NCBI RefSeq assembly: GCF_001189965.1
Contig: NZ_LFLU01000001.1
Span: 434,001-498,000 of the forward strand
DNA length: 64,000 nt
Source: Herbaspirillum rhizosphaerae
GTDB taxonomy: Bacteria > Pseudomonadota > Gammaproteobacteria > Burkholderiales > Burkholderiaceae_D
Direction of reading: 5' to 3'
Every line of letters begins with the position of its first letter. The first letter of the stretch is position 1. Below the pieces are notes generated by a model. It was not told the DNA's origin and did not search any database. It saw only the letters and a program-made list of their open reading frames with translations. Position numbers and translations under genes: made by a program. Positions 53,276 to 62,964 of this stretch are shown piece by piece.

Positions 53276-54562
53276 TCAGCCATCCATCCCATGAAAGATC
53301 GCATCATCAGGCCCGATAAAGCGCGGCGCTTTCCAGCTTGCGTCTTTGAGCGAATGCGGCACCTGGTCGGCGACGCCTAGCAGCGATGCGAAGAGTGCCA
53401 TCCGGACCGGGATGCCGTTATCGGTCTGGCGGAAAATCGCCAGGCGCGGGTCGTGCAGAAGATCGGCGCCGAGATCGTTCGCGCCTGGGCGGCTGTCGCG
53501 CGGCAGCGGATGCATGATCAGCGTATCCGGTTTGCATACCGCATTGACCAGCGCCTGATTGACTTGGAAGTCCGGGGTATAGCCCTCGATGGCTTCGTTG
53601 CCGAAGCGTTCTTTTTGTATCCGTGTGGCGTACACGACATCCGCGCCGCGCAAGCCGTTGGCGAGATCCGATGTCTGCTCGACGATGTTGCCGTTGATGG
53701 TGATGCGCTCGACGATGTGCGCCGGCATTTCCAGTTGTTCAGGAGCGATCAGCGTGAATTTGACGCCGCGATAGAGCGCCAGCAATTTGCTCAGGGAGTG
53801 CACCGTGCGGCCATATTTCAGATCGCCGACCATGGCGATGTGGGCGCCGTCGACCAGCTTGCCCAGGCGGGAGAATTCGCGTTGTATCGTGTACAGATCG
53901 AGCAGCGCCTGGCTGGGATGCTCGCCGGGGCCGTCGCCGGCATTGATGACCGGAATATTGGTTGCGCGCGCGAATTCGGCGACGGAGCCCTGATCCGGAT
54001 GGCGCACCACCAGGGCGTCGACGTAGCCGCTCAGCACACGGCTGGTGTCGTAGATCGATTCGCCTTTGGCCATGGAAGAGAAGGTGAAGCCCGTCGTGTC
54101 GCACACCGAGCCGCCCAGCCGGCAAAAGGCCGCGCCGAAACTGACCCGCGTGCGCGTGCTCGCTTCGAAAAACAGATTCCCCAGCACGGCGCCTTCCAGC
54201 GCGCGCGACACTTTTTGTCTGCGCGCAATCGGTTGCATCACGTCTGCCAGTCGAAACAGCGCCTCGGCCGACTCGCGCGAAAACTGATCGACGGAGAGCA
54301 GGCAGGGTTTGCCCTCATGGGTGATGCTTAAGTCTGATGTCGGATATACGCTTTGCGTATCGGTGGCAGCATTTGTGCTGAGGATTTCACTCACAAAGCG
54401 TTCCACGATGTCGGGCATGCGCCGAAATTCCTGCGACTCCGCCGGTAGCAGCCAGGTGTCCAGCGCCCTGCGACTCACGCCGATTCGCGAAGAAAGCACT
54501 TCTCGCGTCATGTTCAGGCGGCGCATGGCGTCGCGCAGGAAGCTTTGTTGCTGGATAGTCAT
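53276..54562 (-). CDS. pyrB: Aspartate carbamoyltransferase with N-terminal HTH domain
   Basis: 428 residues. Residues 1 to about 65 form a helix-turn-helix (LNMTREVLSSRIGVSRRALD). The rest is a complete transcarbamylase: carbamoyl-phosphate site FFEASTRTRVSF, GEHPSQALLDLYTI, and MHPLPRDSRPG. ATCase makes carbamoyl-aspartate, the first committed pyrimidine step. The usual bacterial chain is about 310 residues; the extra is the HTH. ATG 54562 has GAGAAGAG upstream; an in-frame ATG at 54586 lies across the operator dyad. No pyr genes or PyrI flank it, so it may be a specialised or regulatory ATCase rather than the housekeeping one. Confidence 0.85.
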   Translation of the reverse strand: MTIQQQSFLRDAMRRLNMTREVLSSRIGVSRRALDTWLLPAESQEFRRMPDIVERFVSEILSTNAATDTQSVYPTSDLSITHEGKPCLLSVDQFSRESAEALFRLADVMQPIARRQKVSRALEGAVLGNLFFEASTRTRVSFGAAFCRLGGSVCDTTGFTFSSMAKGESIYDTSRVLSGYVDALVVRHPDQGSVAEFARATNIPVINAGDGPGEHPSQALLDLYTIQREFSRLGKLVDGAHIAMVGDLKYGRTVHSLSKLLALYRGVKFTLIAPEQLEMPAHIVERITINGNIVEQTSDLANGLRGADVVYATRIQKERFGNEAIEGYTPDFQVNQALVNAVCKPDTLIMHPLPRDSRPGANDLGADLLHDPRLAIFRQTDNGIPVRMALFASLLGVADQVPHSLKDASWKAPRFIGPDDAIFHGMDG

Positions 54563-54579
54563 CGCTCTTCTCAATATTG

Positions 54580-54592
54580 TACGCAATGCGTA
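54580..54592. promoter_or_regulatory. Operator dyad of the HTH-carbamoyltransferase gene, site 1
   Basis: TACGCAATGCGTA, a perfect 6-bp inverted repeat around one base, 18 bp before the start codon. An imperfect copy lies 52 bp upstream. Confidence 0.5.
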
Positions 54593-54631
54593 TTTTATTG
54601 ATTATTTTTATGAATGACAATGATATTTGTG

Positions 54632-54644
54632 TACATATTGCGTA
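54632..54644. promoter_or_regulatory. Operator dyad of the HTH-carbamoyltransferase gene, site 2
   Basis: TACATATTGCGTA, one good half (TGCGTA) and one degenerate half; 52 bp, about five helical turns, from site 1. A third related dyad ATACGCTTTGCGTAT lies inside the gene at 54347-54361. Confidence 0.4.
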
Positions 54645-54687
54645 GTGCCTGGCGTATCCGGAGGAACGGACGTCAATCCGTTCGTTG

Positions 54688-55452
54688 TCAGCCTCTGCCG
54701 ACGAAGGGCATGTTGCTTGCCATTACCGTGAGATTGAGCACGTTGGCGCTCAGCGGCAGCGAGGCCATGTAGCGCACGGCATCGGCAACGTGCTGGACAT
54801 CCATCATCGGTTCCGTGGCGGTCGAGCCGTTCGCTTGCAATACGCCTTTGGTCATGCGCGCCGACAACGAGGTCAGGGCATTGCCGACGTCGATCTGGCT
54901 GCAGACGATGTTATAGGGGCGTCCGTCCAGCGCGATGCTCTTGGTCAGGCCGGTCACGGCGTGTTTGCTGGAGGTGTAGGCGGAACTGAGAGGGCGCGGC
55001 GTATGCGCTGAAATCGATCCGTTGTTGATGATGCGTCCGCCTTGCGGCGATTGCTGCCGCATCAGGCGAAACGCGCCGCGCGCACAAAGAAATGCGCCGG
55101 TGAGATTGGTGTCGATGACGTTCTTCCACTGGTCGACCGTGAGTTCATCGAAGGGTATCGCCGGTGCATTGACGCCGGCATTGTTGAACAAGACGTCAAG
55201 CCTGCCAAACGAGGCGGAGATGTTTTCAAACAGCGCGTCGACGCTTGCAGGGTCGCGTATGTCCACCGGCATCGCGACGGCATGGCGGCCGGCGGCCTGT
55301 GCGGTTGCCACCGCTTCTTCGAGCACTTCGCGGCGGCGTCCGGCAAGGATCACGGTGAAGTCGTCGCTGAGCAGGGCCTGGGCGACCGCCAGGCCGATGC
55401 CGCTGCCGGCTCCTGTCACGAGGGCGATTTTCGATGCGGCGGGCTGGTTCAT
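54688..55452 (-). CDS. Short-chain dehydrogenase/reductase
   Basis: 254-residue SDR. Rossmann motif [10 protein letters not shown], the NNAG motif, catalytic Ser-Tyr-Lys in [20 protein letters not shown], and an Arg after the nucleotide motif (AGRRREV) that favours NADP. Start at ATG 55452 with AAGGA 6 bp upstream; the frame extends further up without similarity. Substrate cannot be told from sequence. It lies 70 bp from the dpp operon on the same strand and could be read through from it, but is more likely separate. Confidence 0.88.
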   Translation of the reverse strand: MNQPAASKIALVTGAGSGIGLAVAQALLSDDFTVILAGRRREVLEEAVATAQAAGRHAVAMPVDIRDPASVDALFENISASFGRLDVLFNNAGVNAPAIPFDELTVDQWKNVIDTNLTGAFLCARGAFRLMRQQSPQGGRIINNGSISAHTPRPLSSAYTSSKHAVTGLTKSIALDGRPYNIVCSQIDVGNALTSLSARMTKGVLQANGSTATEPMMDVQHVADAVRYMASLPLSANVLNLTVMASNMPFVGRG

Positions 55453-55520
55453 GGCAGATCCTTTTGGCGAGAGAGAAAGCGGTAACGTGATGCCGACAGA
55501 GGGCATCACGTTACCGCAGA

Positions 55521-56540
55521 TCAGGCAATCTCGCTGACGCGGTGGCAGGCGACCCGGCTGCCCTTGAAGTGCTGTAATAACGGAGTCTCGTGACGGCAGC
55601 GTTCGACGGCGTGCGGGCAGCGGCTATGGAAAGCGCACCCGGGCGGCGGCGCCAGCGGCGACGGCAGTTCACCGTCGAGCATGAGGCGCGCCTGGCGTTG
55701 CGCCGGATCGATGCGCGGCGTGCTGGCCAGCAGCGCGCGCGTGTACGGGTGTAGCGGACGGCTGAAGGTATCGGCCTTGCTGCCGTGTTCGACCACTTTG
55801 CCGAGATACATCACTATCACCTCATCGGCAATGTGCTCCACCACCGACAGGTTGTGGGAGATGAACAGATAGGCGACTTTGGTTTTTTGCTGGATGTCCA
55901 TCAGCAGATTGAGCACTTGCGCCTGGATCGACACGTCCAGCGCCGAGACAGGTTCGTCGGCGACAATCACTTTGGGATCCAGCATCAATGCGCGCGCGAT
56001 GGCGATACGCTGGCGCTGGCCGCCGGAGAACATATGCGGATAGCGGCCGTAGAATTCCGGGCGCAGGCCGACTTGCTTCATCATCTCCTTGGCTTTTTCC
56101 ATGCGCTCGGCGCCGTTGAGCCGCGTGTTGATGATCAGCGGTTCTTCCAGCATGGCGGCGACTTTTTTGCGCGGGTTCAGGCTGGCGTCGGGATTCTGGA
56201 ACACCATCTGCACCAGCGGGCGCACTGCCTTCAGGAGCGCGGGATCGCGTTCGGCGACATTTTTTCCGTCCAGCCAGAGTGCGCCGGCGGTGGGCGATTC
56301 GATCATGGTGATCTGTCTGGCCAACGTCGATTTGCCGCAACCGGATTCGCCTACCACCGCCAATGTTTTGCCGGCGGCGAGCGTGAAGGATACGCCGTCC
56401 AGCGCGCGGGAGATGGCCTTGGGTCTGAACCATCCCTGAGAAACGGGATAGTGCTTGGTCAGCTGGTCCGCGCGCAGCAGGACTTGCTCCGCAGATGTTG
56501 CGGACGAGCTTGCCGGAGTCGAAGTAGGGCGTTCGTTCAT
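55521..56540 (-). CDS. dppF: Dipeptide/oligopeptide ABC transporter ATPase (DppF-like)
   Basis: 339-residue nucleotide-binding subunit. Walker [14 protein letters not shown], signature [16 protein letters not shown], Walker [13 protein letters not shown], and the C-terminal oligopeptide-type Cys site ([15 protein letters not shown]). ATG 56540 overlaps the dppD stop by one base and has AAAGGC upstream; the ATG at 56558 lies within dppD. DppF pairs with DppD at the membrane. It is the last gene of the operon dppA-B-C-D-F. Confidence 0.93.
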   Translation of the reverse strand: MNERPTSTPASSSATSAEQVLLRADQLTKHYPVSQGWFRPKAISRALDGVSFTLAAGKTLAVVGESGCGKSTLARQITMIESPTAGALWLDGKNVAERDPALLKAVRPLVQMVFQNPDASLNPRKKVAAMLEEPLIINTRLNGAERMEKAKEMMKQVGLRPEFYGRYPHMFSGGQRQRIAIARALMLDPKVIVADEPVSALDVSIQAQVLNLLMDIQQKTKVAYLFISHNLSVVEHIADEVIVMYLGKVVEHGSKADTFSRPLHPYTRALLASTPRIDPAQRQARLMLDGELPSPLAPPPGCAFHSRCPHAVERCRHETPLLQHFKGSRVACHRVSEIA

Positions 56541-57538
56541 CAGCTTGCCTTTTGCCATTGATTGGTCGGACGGCCGGCGCTATCCAGCGGAAAATGGCAG
56601 CGCACTTGGGCATGGGCGGGGCCGGTCAGGGCCGGGCGAGTTTCACTGCAATGCGGCACAGCGTAGGCGCAGCGCGGACTGAGCAGGCAGCCGGCAGGCC
56701 GGTCGTATTGGCCGGGCACCATGCCGGGAATGGTCTGCAGGCGTTCGCGTCCGGCATTGTTTTCCGGCAGCGCCGCCAGCAGCGCCTGGGTATAGGGATG
56801 TTGCGGCGTGTTGAAGATCTCGGGAACGGTGCCGGTTTCCAGCACCTGGCCCGCGTACATCACGACGACGCGTTGCACGGTCTGGGCGACCACGCTCAGG
56901 TCGTGCGTGATCAGCATCAGCGCCATGCCGCGCTCGCGTTGCAGCTCCAGCAGCAGGTCCAGCATCTGCGCCTGCACGGTCACGTCCAGCGCCGTGGTCG
57001 GTTCGTCGGCGATGAGCAGGCGCGGATTGCAGGCAATGGCGATGGCGACCATGACGCGCTGGCTCATGCCGCCCGACAGTTGATGCGGGTAAGCGTCCAG
57101 CCGGCGTTCAGGATCGGGAATGTTGACCTGTTTGAGCAGTTCGAGTGCGCGGGCGCGCAGTTCGGCTTTCGAACCTTTCTCGTGCACGCGCAAGGTTTCC
57201 ATCAACTGATACGCTACGGTGAAGGAGGGATTCAGGCTCGTCATCGGATTCTGGAAAATCATCGCGATGTCTTTGCCCAGCAAGGTGCGCCGTTCGCGCT
57301 CAGACATCTTCTGCAAGTCGCGCCCGTCGAAGGCCATGCGTTCGGCCTTGACGCGGCCGGGGTAGTCGATCAGTCCCATCAGCGCCAGCGAGGTGACGCT
57401 TTTGCCGGATCCGGATTCGCCGACGATGCCGACCACTTCACCCTGTTCGATATGCAGGTCGAGATCGTCGACGGCGAGGTGCGGATTGGCGTCCGAGCCG
57501 AATTCGACGCGCAGATGTTGGATATCAAGAAGCGCCAT
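56540..57538 (-). CDS. dppD: Dipeptide/oligopeptide ABC transporter ATPase (DppD-like)
   Basis: 332 residues. Walker [14 protein letters not shown], signature [16 protein letters not shown], Walker [13 protein letters not shown], and the Cys-rich C-terminal block [15 protein letters not shown]. Starts 3 bp after dppC and its stop shares a base with the dppF start, so translation is coupled throughout. It drives import of di- and oligopeptides with DppBC and the binding protein. Confidence 0.93.
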   Translation of the reverse strand: MALLDIQHLRVEFGSDANPHLAVDDLDLHIEQGEVVGIVGESGSGKSVTSLALMGLIDYPGRVKAERMAFDGRDLQKMSERERRTLLGKDIAMIFQNPMTSLNPSFTVAYQLMETLRVHEKGSKAELRARALELLKQVNIPDPERRLDAYPHQLSGGMSQRVMVAIAIACNPRLLIADEPTTALDVTVQAQMLDLLLELQRERGMALMLITHDLSVVAQTVQRVVVMYAGQVLETGTVPEIFNTPQHPYTQALLAALPENNAGRERLQTIPGMVPGQYDRPAGCLLSPRCAYAVPHCSETRPALTGPAHAQVRCHFPLDSAGRPTNQWQKAS

Positions 57539-57541
57539 GGT

Positions 57542-58468
57542 CTATCGTTTCAATTTGGGATCGAGGGCGTCGCGCAGACCGTCGCCCATCAGGTTGAATG
57601 CCAGCACCGAGATCAGGATCGCCAGGCCCGGGAAGGTCACGACCCACCACGCGCTCTGGATGAATTCCAGCGCGCTGGCGAGCATCGAGCCCCATTCCGG
57701 CGTCGGCGGTTGGGCGCCGAGACCGAGAAAGCCCAGCGCCGCAGCATCGAGAATGGCCGTCGAAAATCCCAGCGTGGCTTGCACGATCAGCGGTGCGGCG
57801 CAGTTCGGCAACACGCAGTTGAACATCAGGCGCAGCTTGCCGGCGCCGGCGATGCGCGAGGCATTGACGTAATCCTTGGACAGTTCGCTGATCACGGCGG
57901 CGCGCGTTTGCCGCGTGTAATGCGGCAGCAGCACGATGGCGATCGCGTACATCGCATTCATCAGGCCGGAACCGAGCACGGCCACCACCGCCACCGCCAG
58001 CAGCAGGCTGGGCAGGGCGAGCAGGATGTCCATCAGCCGCATGATCACCAGTTCAGCGACCCCGCGGAAAAAGCCGGCGATCAAGCCGAGCGCGATACCG
58101 ACGCTCAACGAAATGGTGACCGAGACCAGCCCGATGATCAGCGACAGACGCGTGCCGTAGATGATGCGCGACAGCATATCGCGCCCGACCGGATCCGTGC
58201 CGAGCAGGAATTTCGTGCTGCCGCCGGTTTGCCATGCCGGCGGCGCCAGCGTGGCGTCGCGGAATTGCTCGATGGCGGAATGCGGCGCAATGACATCGGC
58301 AAAGATCGTGGCCAGCAGCATCAGCAGGATCAGCGCCAGGCCGACCACCGCGCCACGGTTCTGGCGGAAGTGACGCCACAGCTCGATCGCCGGATGCGGC
58401 GGCTTGCCGGTCTCAGCTGAGAGGTTTGCGGCCGTCGCCGGCGTAGTGGAAAAAGATTGATCGCTCAT
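57542..58468 (-). CDS. dppC: Dipeptide ABC transporter permease (DppC-like)
   Basis: 308 residues with six helices. After a cytosolic N-terminus comes the DppC-type first helix (VVGLALILLMLLATIFADVI) and the PLGTDPVGRDMLSR-type block (here LLGTDPVGRDMLSRIIYGTR). The EAA loop that contacts the ATPases is in ASRIAGAGKLRLMFNCVLPN. ATG 58468 overlaps the dppB stop by 4 bp (ATGA); longer reading up to 58609 runs through dppB and is not real. Confidence 0.93.
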   Translation of the reverse strand: MSDQSFSTTPATAANLSAETGKPPHPAIELWRHFRQNRGAVVGLALILLMLLATIFADVIAPHSAIEQFRDATLAPPAWQTGGSTKFLLGTDPVGRDMLSRIIYGTRLSLIIGLVSVTISLSVGIALGLIAGFFRGVAELVIMRLMDILLALPSLLLAVAVVAVLGSGLMNAMYAIAIVLLPHYTRQTRAAVISELSKDYVNASRIAGAGKLRLMFNCVLPNCAAPLIVQATLGFSTAILDAAALGFLGLGAQPPTPEWGSMLASALEFIQSAWWVVTFPGLAILISVLAFNLMGDGLRDALDPKLKR

Positions 58469-59475
58469 GTGCTGTGCCTGATTCTTGGGCTGATGACGCC
58501 GTAAAGCAAATCGACGATGAGATTCACGCCGATGACGATGCTGGCGGACAGCAGGATGCCGCCTTGCACCACGGTGTAGTCGCGGCTCTGGATTGCGCCG
58601 ACCAGCCATTTGCCGATGCCGGGCCAGGAAAAGATGGTTTCGGTCAGGATCGCGCCGGCCAGCAGCGTGCCGATCTGCAGGCCGATCACGGTCACCACCG
58701 GAATGAGCGCATTGCGCAAGGCGTGGATACCGATCACGCGTAATTGCGACAGACCTTTGGCGCGCGCCGTTCTCACATAGTCTTCACGCAGCACCTCCAG
58801 CATCGCCGAGCGCGTCATGCGCGCGATGACCGCCAGCGGGATGGTGGCCAGCGTCACAGTCGGCAGGATCAGGTGCGAGAGGGCCGAGCGGAAGGCGTCC
58901 ATGTCGCCCGCGATCAGCGTGTCGATCAGCATGAAGCCGGTCACCGGCGGCAGATCGAACATGATGTCGATGCGGCCCGATACCGGCGTCCAGCCGAGCG
59001 TGACGGAGAACAGCAGAATCAGGAGCAGCGCCCACCAGAACACCGGCATCGAATAGCCGGTGAGCGAGACGCCCATCACGGAATAGTCGAGCACGGTATT
59101 GCGTTTGAGCGCCGCCAGAATGCCGGCCGGGATGCCGATCAGCAGCGCCAGCAGCATGGCGCAGACCGACAGCTCCAGCGTCGCCGGGAACAGCGTCGCG
59201 AATTCGCGCAAGACCGGTTCATGCGTGACATAAGACACGCCGAGGTTGCCGCTCGCCACCTGTTTCAGGTAGCTGAAATACTGGATGTAGAGCGGCTGAT
59301 CCAGACCCAGTTCGTGCGCCATGCGCGCGTAGAGGGCGGGATCCATGCCGCGTTCGCCGGACATGGCTTCCACCGGATCGCCGGGGATCAGGTGGATCAG
59401 GGTGAATACCAGCAGGGTGATGCCGAAGAAGGTCGGAATCACCAGACCGGCCCGGCGAAGCAGAAAAACGAACAT
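58465..59475 (-). CDS. dppB: Dipeptide ABC transporter permease (DppB-like)
   Basis: 336 residues, six helices. The N-terminus MFVFLLRRAGLVIPTFFGIT and LIHLIPGDPVEAMSGERG are typical of DppB/OppB; the ATPase-contact loop is in ARAKGLSQLRVIGIHALRNA. ATG 59475 has AAGG 8 bp upstream. First permease gene after the binding-protein gene; about 300 bp with a strong hairpin separates it from dppA. Confidence 0.93.
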   Translation of the reverse strand: MFVFLLRRAGLVIPTFFGITLLVFTLIHLIPGDPVEAMSGERGMDPALYARMAHELGLDQPLYIQYFSYLKQVASGNLGVSYVTHEPVLREFATLFPATLELSVCAMLLALLIGIPAGILAALKRNTVLDYSVMGVSLTGYSMPVFWWALLLILLFSVTLGWTPVSGRIDIMFDLPPVTGFMLIDTLIAGDMDAFRSALSHLILPTVTLATIPLAVIARMTRSAMLEVLREDYVRTARAKGLSQLRVIGIHALRNALIPVVTVIGLQIGTLLAGAILTETIFSWPGIGKWLVGAIQSRDYTVVQGGILLSASIVIGVNLIVDLLYGVISPRIRHST

Positions 59476-59716
59476 AAGAAATACCTTGGGTAAAAATGAA
59501 AAGAACGCACCGGCACATCTGGTCTGCACTGACTTTTCAGACAAGCTGCGCTGGCGCTGGCCCTATCGCTATCGCATTGGCGCAATCAGTGACCGGTACG
59601 ACTTGTGTTGCCTGGTATTTTCAGTTGATTGAGGACTTGTCGAATTCTCCGGCGTCGCAGAAAAAAGGATGCCGTCCGTTTCACTGTCGTCTGGAGTTGC
59701 CAGTTTGCATTTGCCG

Positions 59717-59754
59717 CCGGCAGCCCTTTTTGTGAATGCAGGGAGGGCTGCCGG
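59717..59754. other. Hairpin between dppA and dppB
   Basis: CCGGCAGCCCT (59717-59727) / AGGGCTGCCGG (59744-59754), 11-bp perfect stem just after the dppA stop, no T-run on the minus strand. Such hairpins often stabilise the binding-protein mRNA so that more of it is made than of the permease. The rest of 59476-59774 shows nothing else. Confidence 0.6.
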
Positions 59755-59774
59755 GAACGGTGTTGCTCAGTAAG

Positions 59775-61385
59775 TTACTTGGTCAGATCGACCTTGTCGA
59801 AGTAGTTATGGATCGTTGCATCCATCTTGAAACCCACCACTTCCTTGCGGACCGGGACGAAACGCGTGGAGTGTGCAATCGTGACCCATGGCGCTTCTTC
59901 CTTGGCGATGACCTGGGCCTGTTCGTACAGCTTGGCGCGGTCGGCTTGCTTGTTCAGGGACTTGGCTTTTTGTACCAGCGCTTCATAGTCCTTGTTGCAC
60001 CAGCGCGCCACGTTGCCGCCGCCTTGCACCGCATCGCAGCCGAGCACGGTCTTGAAGAAGTTGTCCGGGTCGCCGTTGTCGCCGTTCCAGCCGTACATCA
60101 TGGAGTGCTGTTCGCCGGTTTTGGAGCGCTTGCGATACTCGCCCCATTCAAAGGTCGTGAGCTTGGTCTTGACGCCGACCTTTTCCCAGTCGGCCTGGAT
60201 CAGTTCGGCCATGCGCTTGCCGTCCGGATTGTAAGGACGGCTGACCGGCAGATACCACAGCTCGACTTCGACGCCGTTGGCGTAGCCGGCCTTGGCCAGC
60301 AATGCCTTGGCCTTGGCAGGATCGTATGCGTAGTCCTTGACCTTGTCGTTATAGCTCCACATGGTCGGCGGGATCAGGTTCTTGGCGGCCATGCCGGTGC
60401 CCAGGAACACCGTGTTCAGAATGCCTTGTTTGTCGATCGCCATGTTCAGCGCCTGACGCACTTCCTTGTTGTCGAAGGGTTTCTTCTCGACGTTGAAGGC
60501 GATGTAGCCGACGTTCAGGCCCGGCTTGGTCAGCAGCTTGATGTTCTTGTCTTCCTTCATCAAGGCCAGATCGGCCGATTTCGGATAAGCCATGACCTGG
60601 CACTCGTTGGCTTTCAGCTTGGCGTAGCGCACCGATGCATCCGGCGTGATCGCATAGATCAGGTTGTCGATCTTGGGACGGCCTTGCCAGGATTTGTCGA
60701 AGGCCTTGTAACGGATGACCGCGTCTTTCTGGTACGAGACGAACTGGAACGGGCCGGTGCCGACCGGCTCGCGGTCGATCACGTCAGGGGTGCCGGCGGC
60801 AGCCATCTTGTCGGCATACTCGGCCGACAGGATCGACGCGAAGTCCATCGCCAAGTTGGCGAGGAAGGGCGACTCAGGCGCCTTGAGCGTGAAGCGTACG
60901 GTGTAGTCGTCGACCTTTTCAAGCTTGTCGACGATCTTGCTCATGCCCATATCGTTGAAGTAGGCGAAGGACTGACCGGCCGCGAGCTTGTGGAAAGGAT
61001 GGTTTTCCACCGCCATGCGGTTGTACGAAAAAATCACGTCGTCGGCGTTGAAATCGCGGGTCGGTGTGAATTTGGCCGTGGTGTGAAACTTCACGCCATG
61101 GCGCAGCTTGAAGGTGTAAGTCAGGCCGTCTGCGGAGACCTCCCACGATGTCGCCAGACCCGGCACGATGTTGGTGGTGCCCAGCTCGAACTGCACCAGG
61201 CGGTTGTACATCGGCACCGACGAGGCATCGAAGGTCGTGCCGGTGGTGAACAGTTGCGGATTGAATCCTTCCGGGCTGCCCTCGGAGCAGAACACCAGCG
61301 TCTTGGCCGCCATGGCGACGCCGCCGTAAATGCACAGGACCGAGAACAGGCCTGCCTTGATCATTAACTTGTGCTTACTTTTCAT
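59775..61385 (-). CDS. dppA: Dipeptide ABC transporter substrate-binding protein (DppA-like)
   Basis: 536 residues. Signal peptide MKSKHKLMIKAGLFSVLCIY with cleavage after AMA (about residue 26). Mature domain of the SBP family 5: KTLVFCSEGSPEGFNP at the N-terminus, FNADDVIFSYNRM and DREPVGTGPFQFVSY in the body. The FCSEGSPEGFNP opening and a cysteine pair in LGCDAVQGGGNVARWC are DppA features. Start ATG 61385; only a weak ribosome site. Captures peptides in the periplasm for DppBCDF. First gene of the operon; 61386-61572 should hold its promoter. Confidence 0.93.
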   Translation of the reverse strand: MKSKHKLMIKAGLFSVLCIYGGVAMAAKTLVFCSEGSPEGFNPQLFTTGTTFDASSVPMYNRLVQFELGTTNIVPGLATSWEVSADGLTYTFKLRHGVKFHTTAKFTPTRDFNADDVIFSYNRMAVENHPFHKLAAGQSFAYFNDMGMSKIVDKLEKVDDYTVRFTLKAPESPFLANLAMDFASILSAEYADKMAAAGTPDVIDREPVGTGPFQFVSYQKDAVIRYKAFDKSWQGRPKIDNLIYAITPDASVRYAKLKANECQVMAYPKSADLALMKEDKNIKLLTKPGLNVGYIAFNVEKKPFDNKEVRQALNMAIDKQGILNTVFLGTGMAAKNLIPPTMWSYNDKVKDYAYDPAKAKALLAKAGYANGVEVELWYLPVSRPYNPDGKRMAELIQADWEKVGVKTKLTTFEWGEYRKRSKTGEQHSMMYGWNGDNGDPDNFFKTVLGCDAVQGGGNVARWCNKDYEALVQKAKSLNKQADRAKLYEQAQVIAKEEAPWVTIAHSTRFVPVRKEVVGFKMDATIHNYFDKVDLTK

Positions 61386-61572
61386 CTGTTGTGCCCCATT
61401 GATATGTACTAAAACAAAAACTCCACCGAGACGGTTTATTGCATCGTCTGAACACTTCGGCGGTTCCTTAGCCGCTTTGTTGCATTTCGCTAATGCAAAT
61501 ATCGGGCCAATTTCTTGAGCATGGCGTCGTACTGTTCCATTTACTGTCGGATGTCCTGTCCGCTGCACCCGC

Positions 61573-62964
61573 TCAGGTTGCCATGATTTCTTCAATCTCT
61601 GCGCAGGTTTTGGGGATGATCTCTCCCAGGATACGCGCGCCACTGTCGGTGACCAGGACATTGTCCTCAATGCGTATGCCGCCGAAATCCAGGTAGTCGT
61701 TGAACCGGTCGTAGTTGATGTGCTCGCGGTGCAATCCCTGATGTTCCCAGCGCTGGATCAGTTGCGGAATGAAATAGATGCCTGGCTCCACAGTGATCAC
61801 CATGCCGTCGCGCAGCGGCTTGGCCAGCCGCAGATTGCGCAGGCCGAACAGGTCGCTGCGGCGGTAGCGGTCGTCGTAACCGACCAGGTCTTCGCCATAG
61901 CTTTCCATGTCGTGGACGTCCAATCCCAATTGGTGGCCCAATCCATGCGGATAGCAAAGCGCATAGGCGCCGGAATCGACCACCGCTTCCGGCTCGCCGC
62001 GAAAGAAACCCAATGCCGTCAGGCCGCGCACCAGGTCGATTGCCACCGCACGGTGCACGTCGGCGTAGGCCATGCCGGCCCGCAGGGTGGCGATGCACTG
62101 TTGTTGCGCATGCAGCACCACCTCGTAGACGGCGCGCTGGCGGTCCGAGAAACGGCCGCCCACCGGGATGGTGCGCGTGATGTCGGCGACATAATGAAAC
62201 GGGCTCGCAGCGCCGGAGTCGTTGACGATCAGGTCGCCGTTGCGCAAACGGTTGTCATAGGAATGGTTGTGAAGAATTTCACCATGCCGGGAAAAAATCG
62301 GGATGTAGGGAGCATAGGTATTGTGACGGCGCAGCACGCGCTCCATTTCCGCGACGACTTCGTATTCATAGACGTCGGGTTTGGCATGCCGCATTGCCGC
62401 AATGTGCATCAGGCGCGCGACCGCTTGCGCCTTTTCCATTTCCGAGATTTCTGCGCTGCTCTTGACTTCGCGCAGGCGGACGATGGCGGCGATCAGCTCT
62501 TGCGATGCACCATCCTTGATTTGCCTGGCCGGCGTTTGCAGCAAATCGCTCAGCACGGCGACCGTCTCGGCGCGATAGGGCGGAACATAATGGATCGCGC
62601 GCTTCTGCTGCTGTGCGCGGGCCAGCACCTGTTGCAAATCCGCGCCGGGCAGGACCTTAGCGATTCCGACCCCGGCGGCTTCCTCTCTCAAACTCTTGGG
62701 GTGCGGGCCGTGCCAGATGATGTCGCTGTCGGACTGCTCATCGCCGAACAATACTTGGCTGCCGTCGTCGAGATCGATGATCGCGGTCAGTGCAGGGCGT
62801 TGCAGACCCAGGAAATAGGCGAAGGTGCTGTCCTGGCGAAACGGATAGGCATCGCGCGGCGAGCTGAGCGGAATGGCATCGGCGCCCATCAGCAGCACCA
62901 GCCCGGAAGGCATGGACTGCTGCAGTTGTTTGCGACGGTGTTGGTATTCGTTACGGGTAAACAT
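61573..62964 (-). CDS. pepP: Xaa-Pro aminopeptidase (PepP/AMPP type)
   Basis: 463 residues. N-terminal domain (RNEYQHRRKQLQQSMPSG) and C-terminal pita-bread metallopeptidase with all five dinuclear metal ligands in place: Asp in VNDSGA, Asp in ADITRT, His in GLGHQLGLD, Glu in VEPGIY and Glu in GIRIEDNVLVT. It removes the N-terminal residue before proline in peptides. Located just upstream of the dipeptide importer on the same strand, it can use imported Pro-containing peptides. Confidence 0.93.
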   Translation of the reverse strand: MFTRNEYQHRRKQLQQSMPSGLVLLMGADAIPLSSPRDAYPFRQDSTFAYFLGLQRPALTAIIDLDDGSQVLFGDEQSDSDIIWHGPHPKSLREEAAGVGIAKVLPGADLQQVLARAQQQKRAIHYVPPYRAETVAVLSDLLQTPARQIKDGASQELIAAIVRLREVKSSAEISEMEKAQAVARLMHIAAMRHAKPDVYEYEVVAEMERVLRRHNTYAPYIPIFSRHGEILHNHSYDNRLRNGDLIVNDSGAASPFHYVADITRTIPVGGRFSDRQRAVYEVVLHAQQQCIATLRAGMAYADVHRAVAIDLVRGLTALGFFRGEPEAVVDSGAYALCYPHGLGHQLGLDVHDMESYGEDLVGYDDRYRRSDLFGLRNLRLAKPLRDGMVITVEPGIYFIPQLIQRWEHQGLHREHINYDRFNDYLDFGGIRIEDNVLVTDSGARILGEIIPKTCAEIEEIMAT

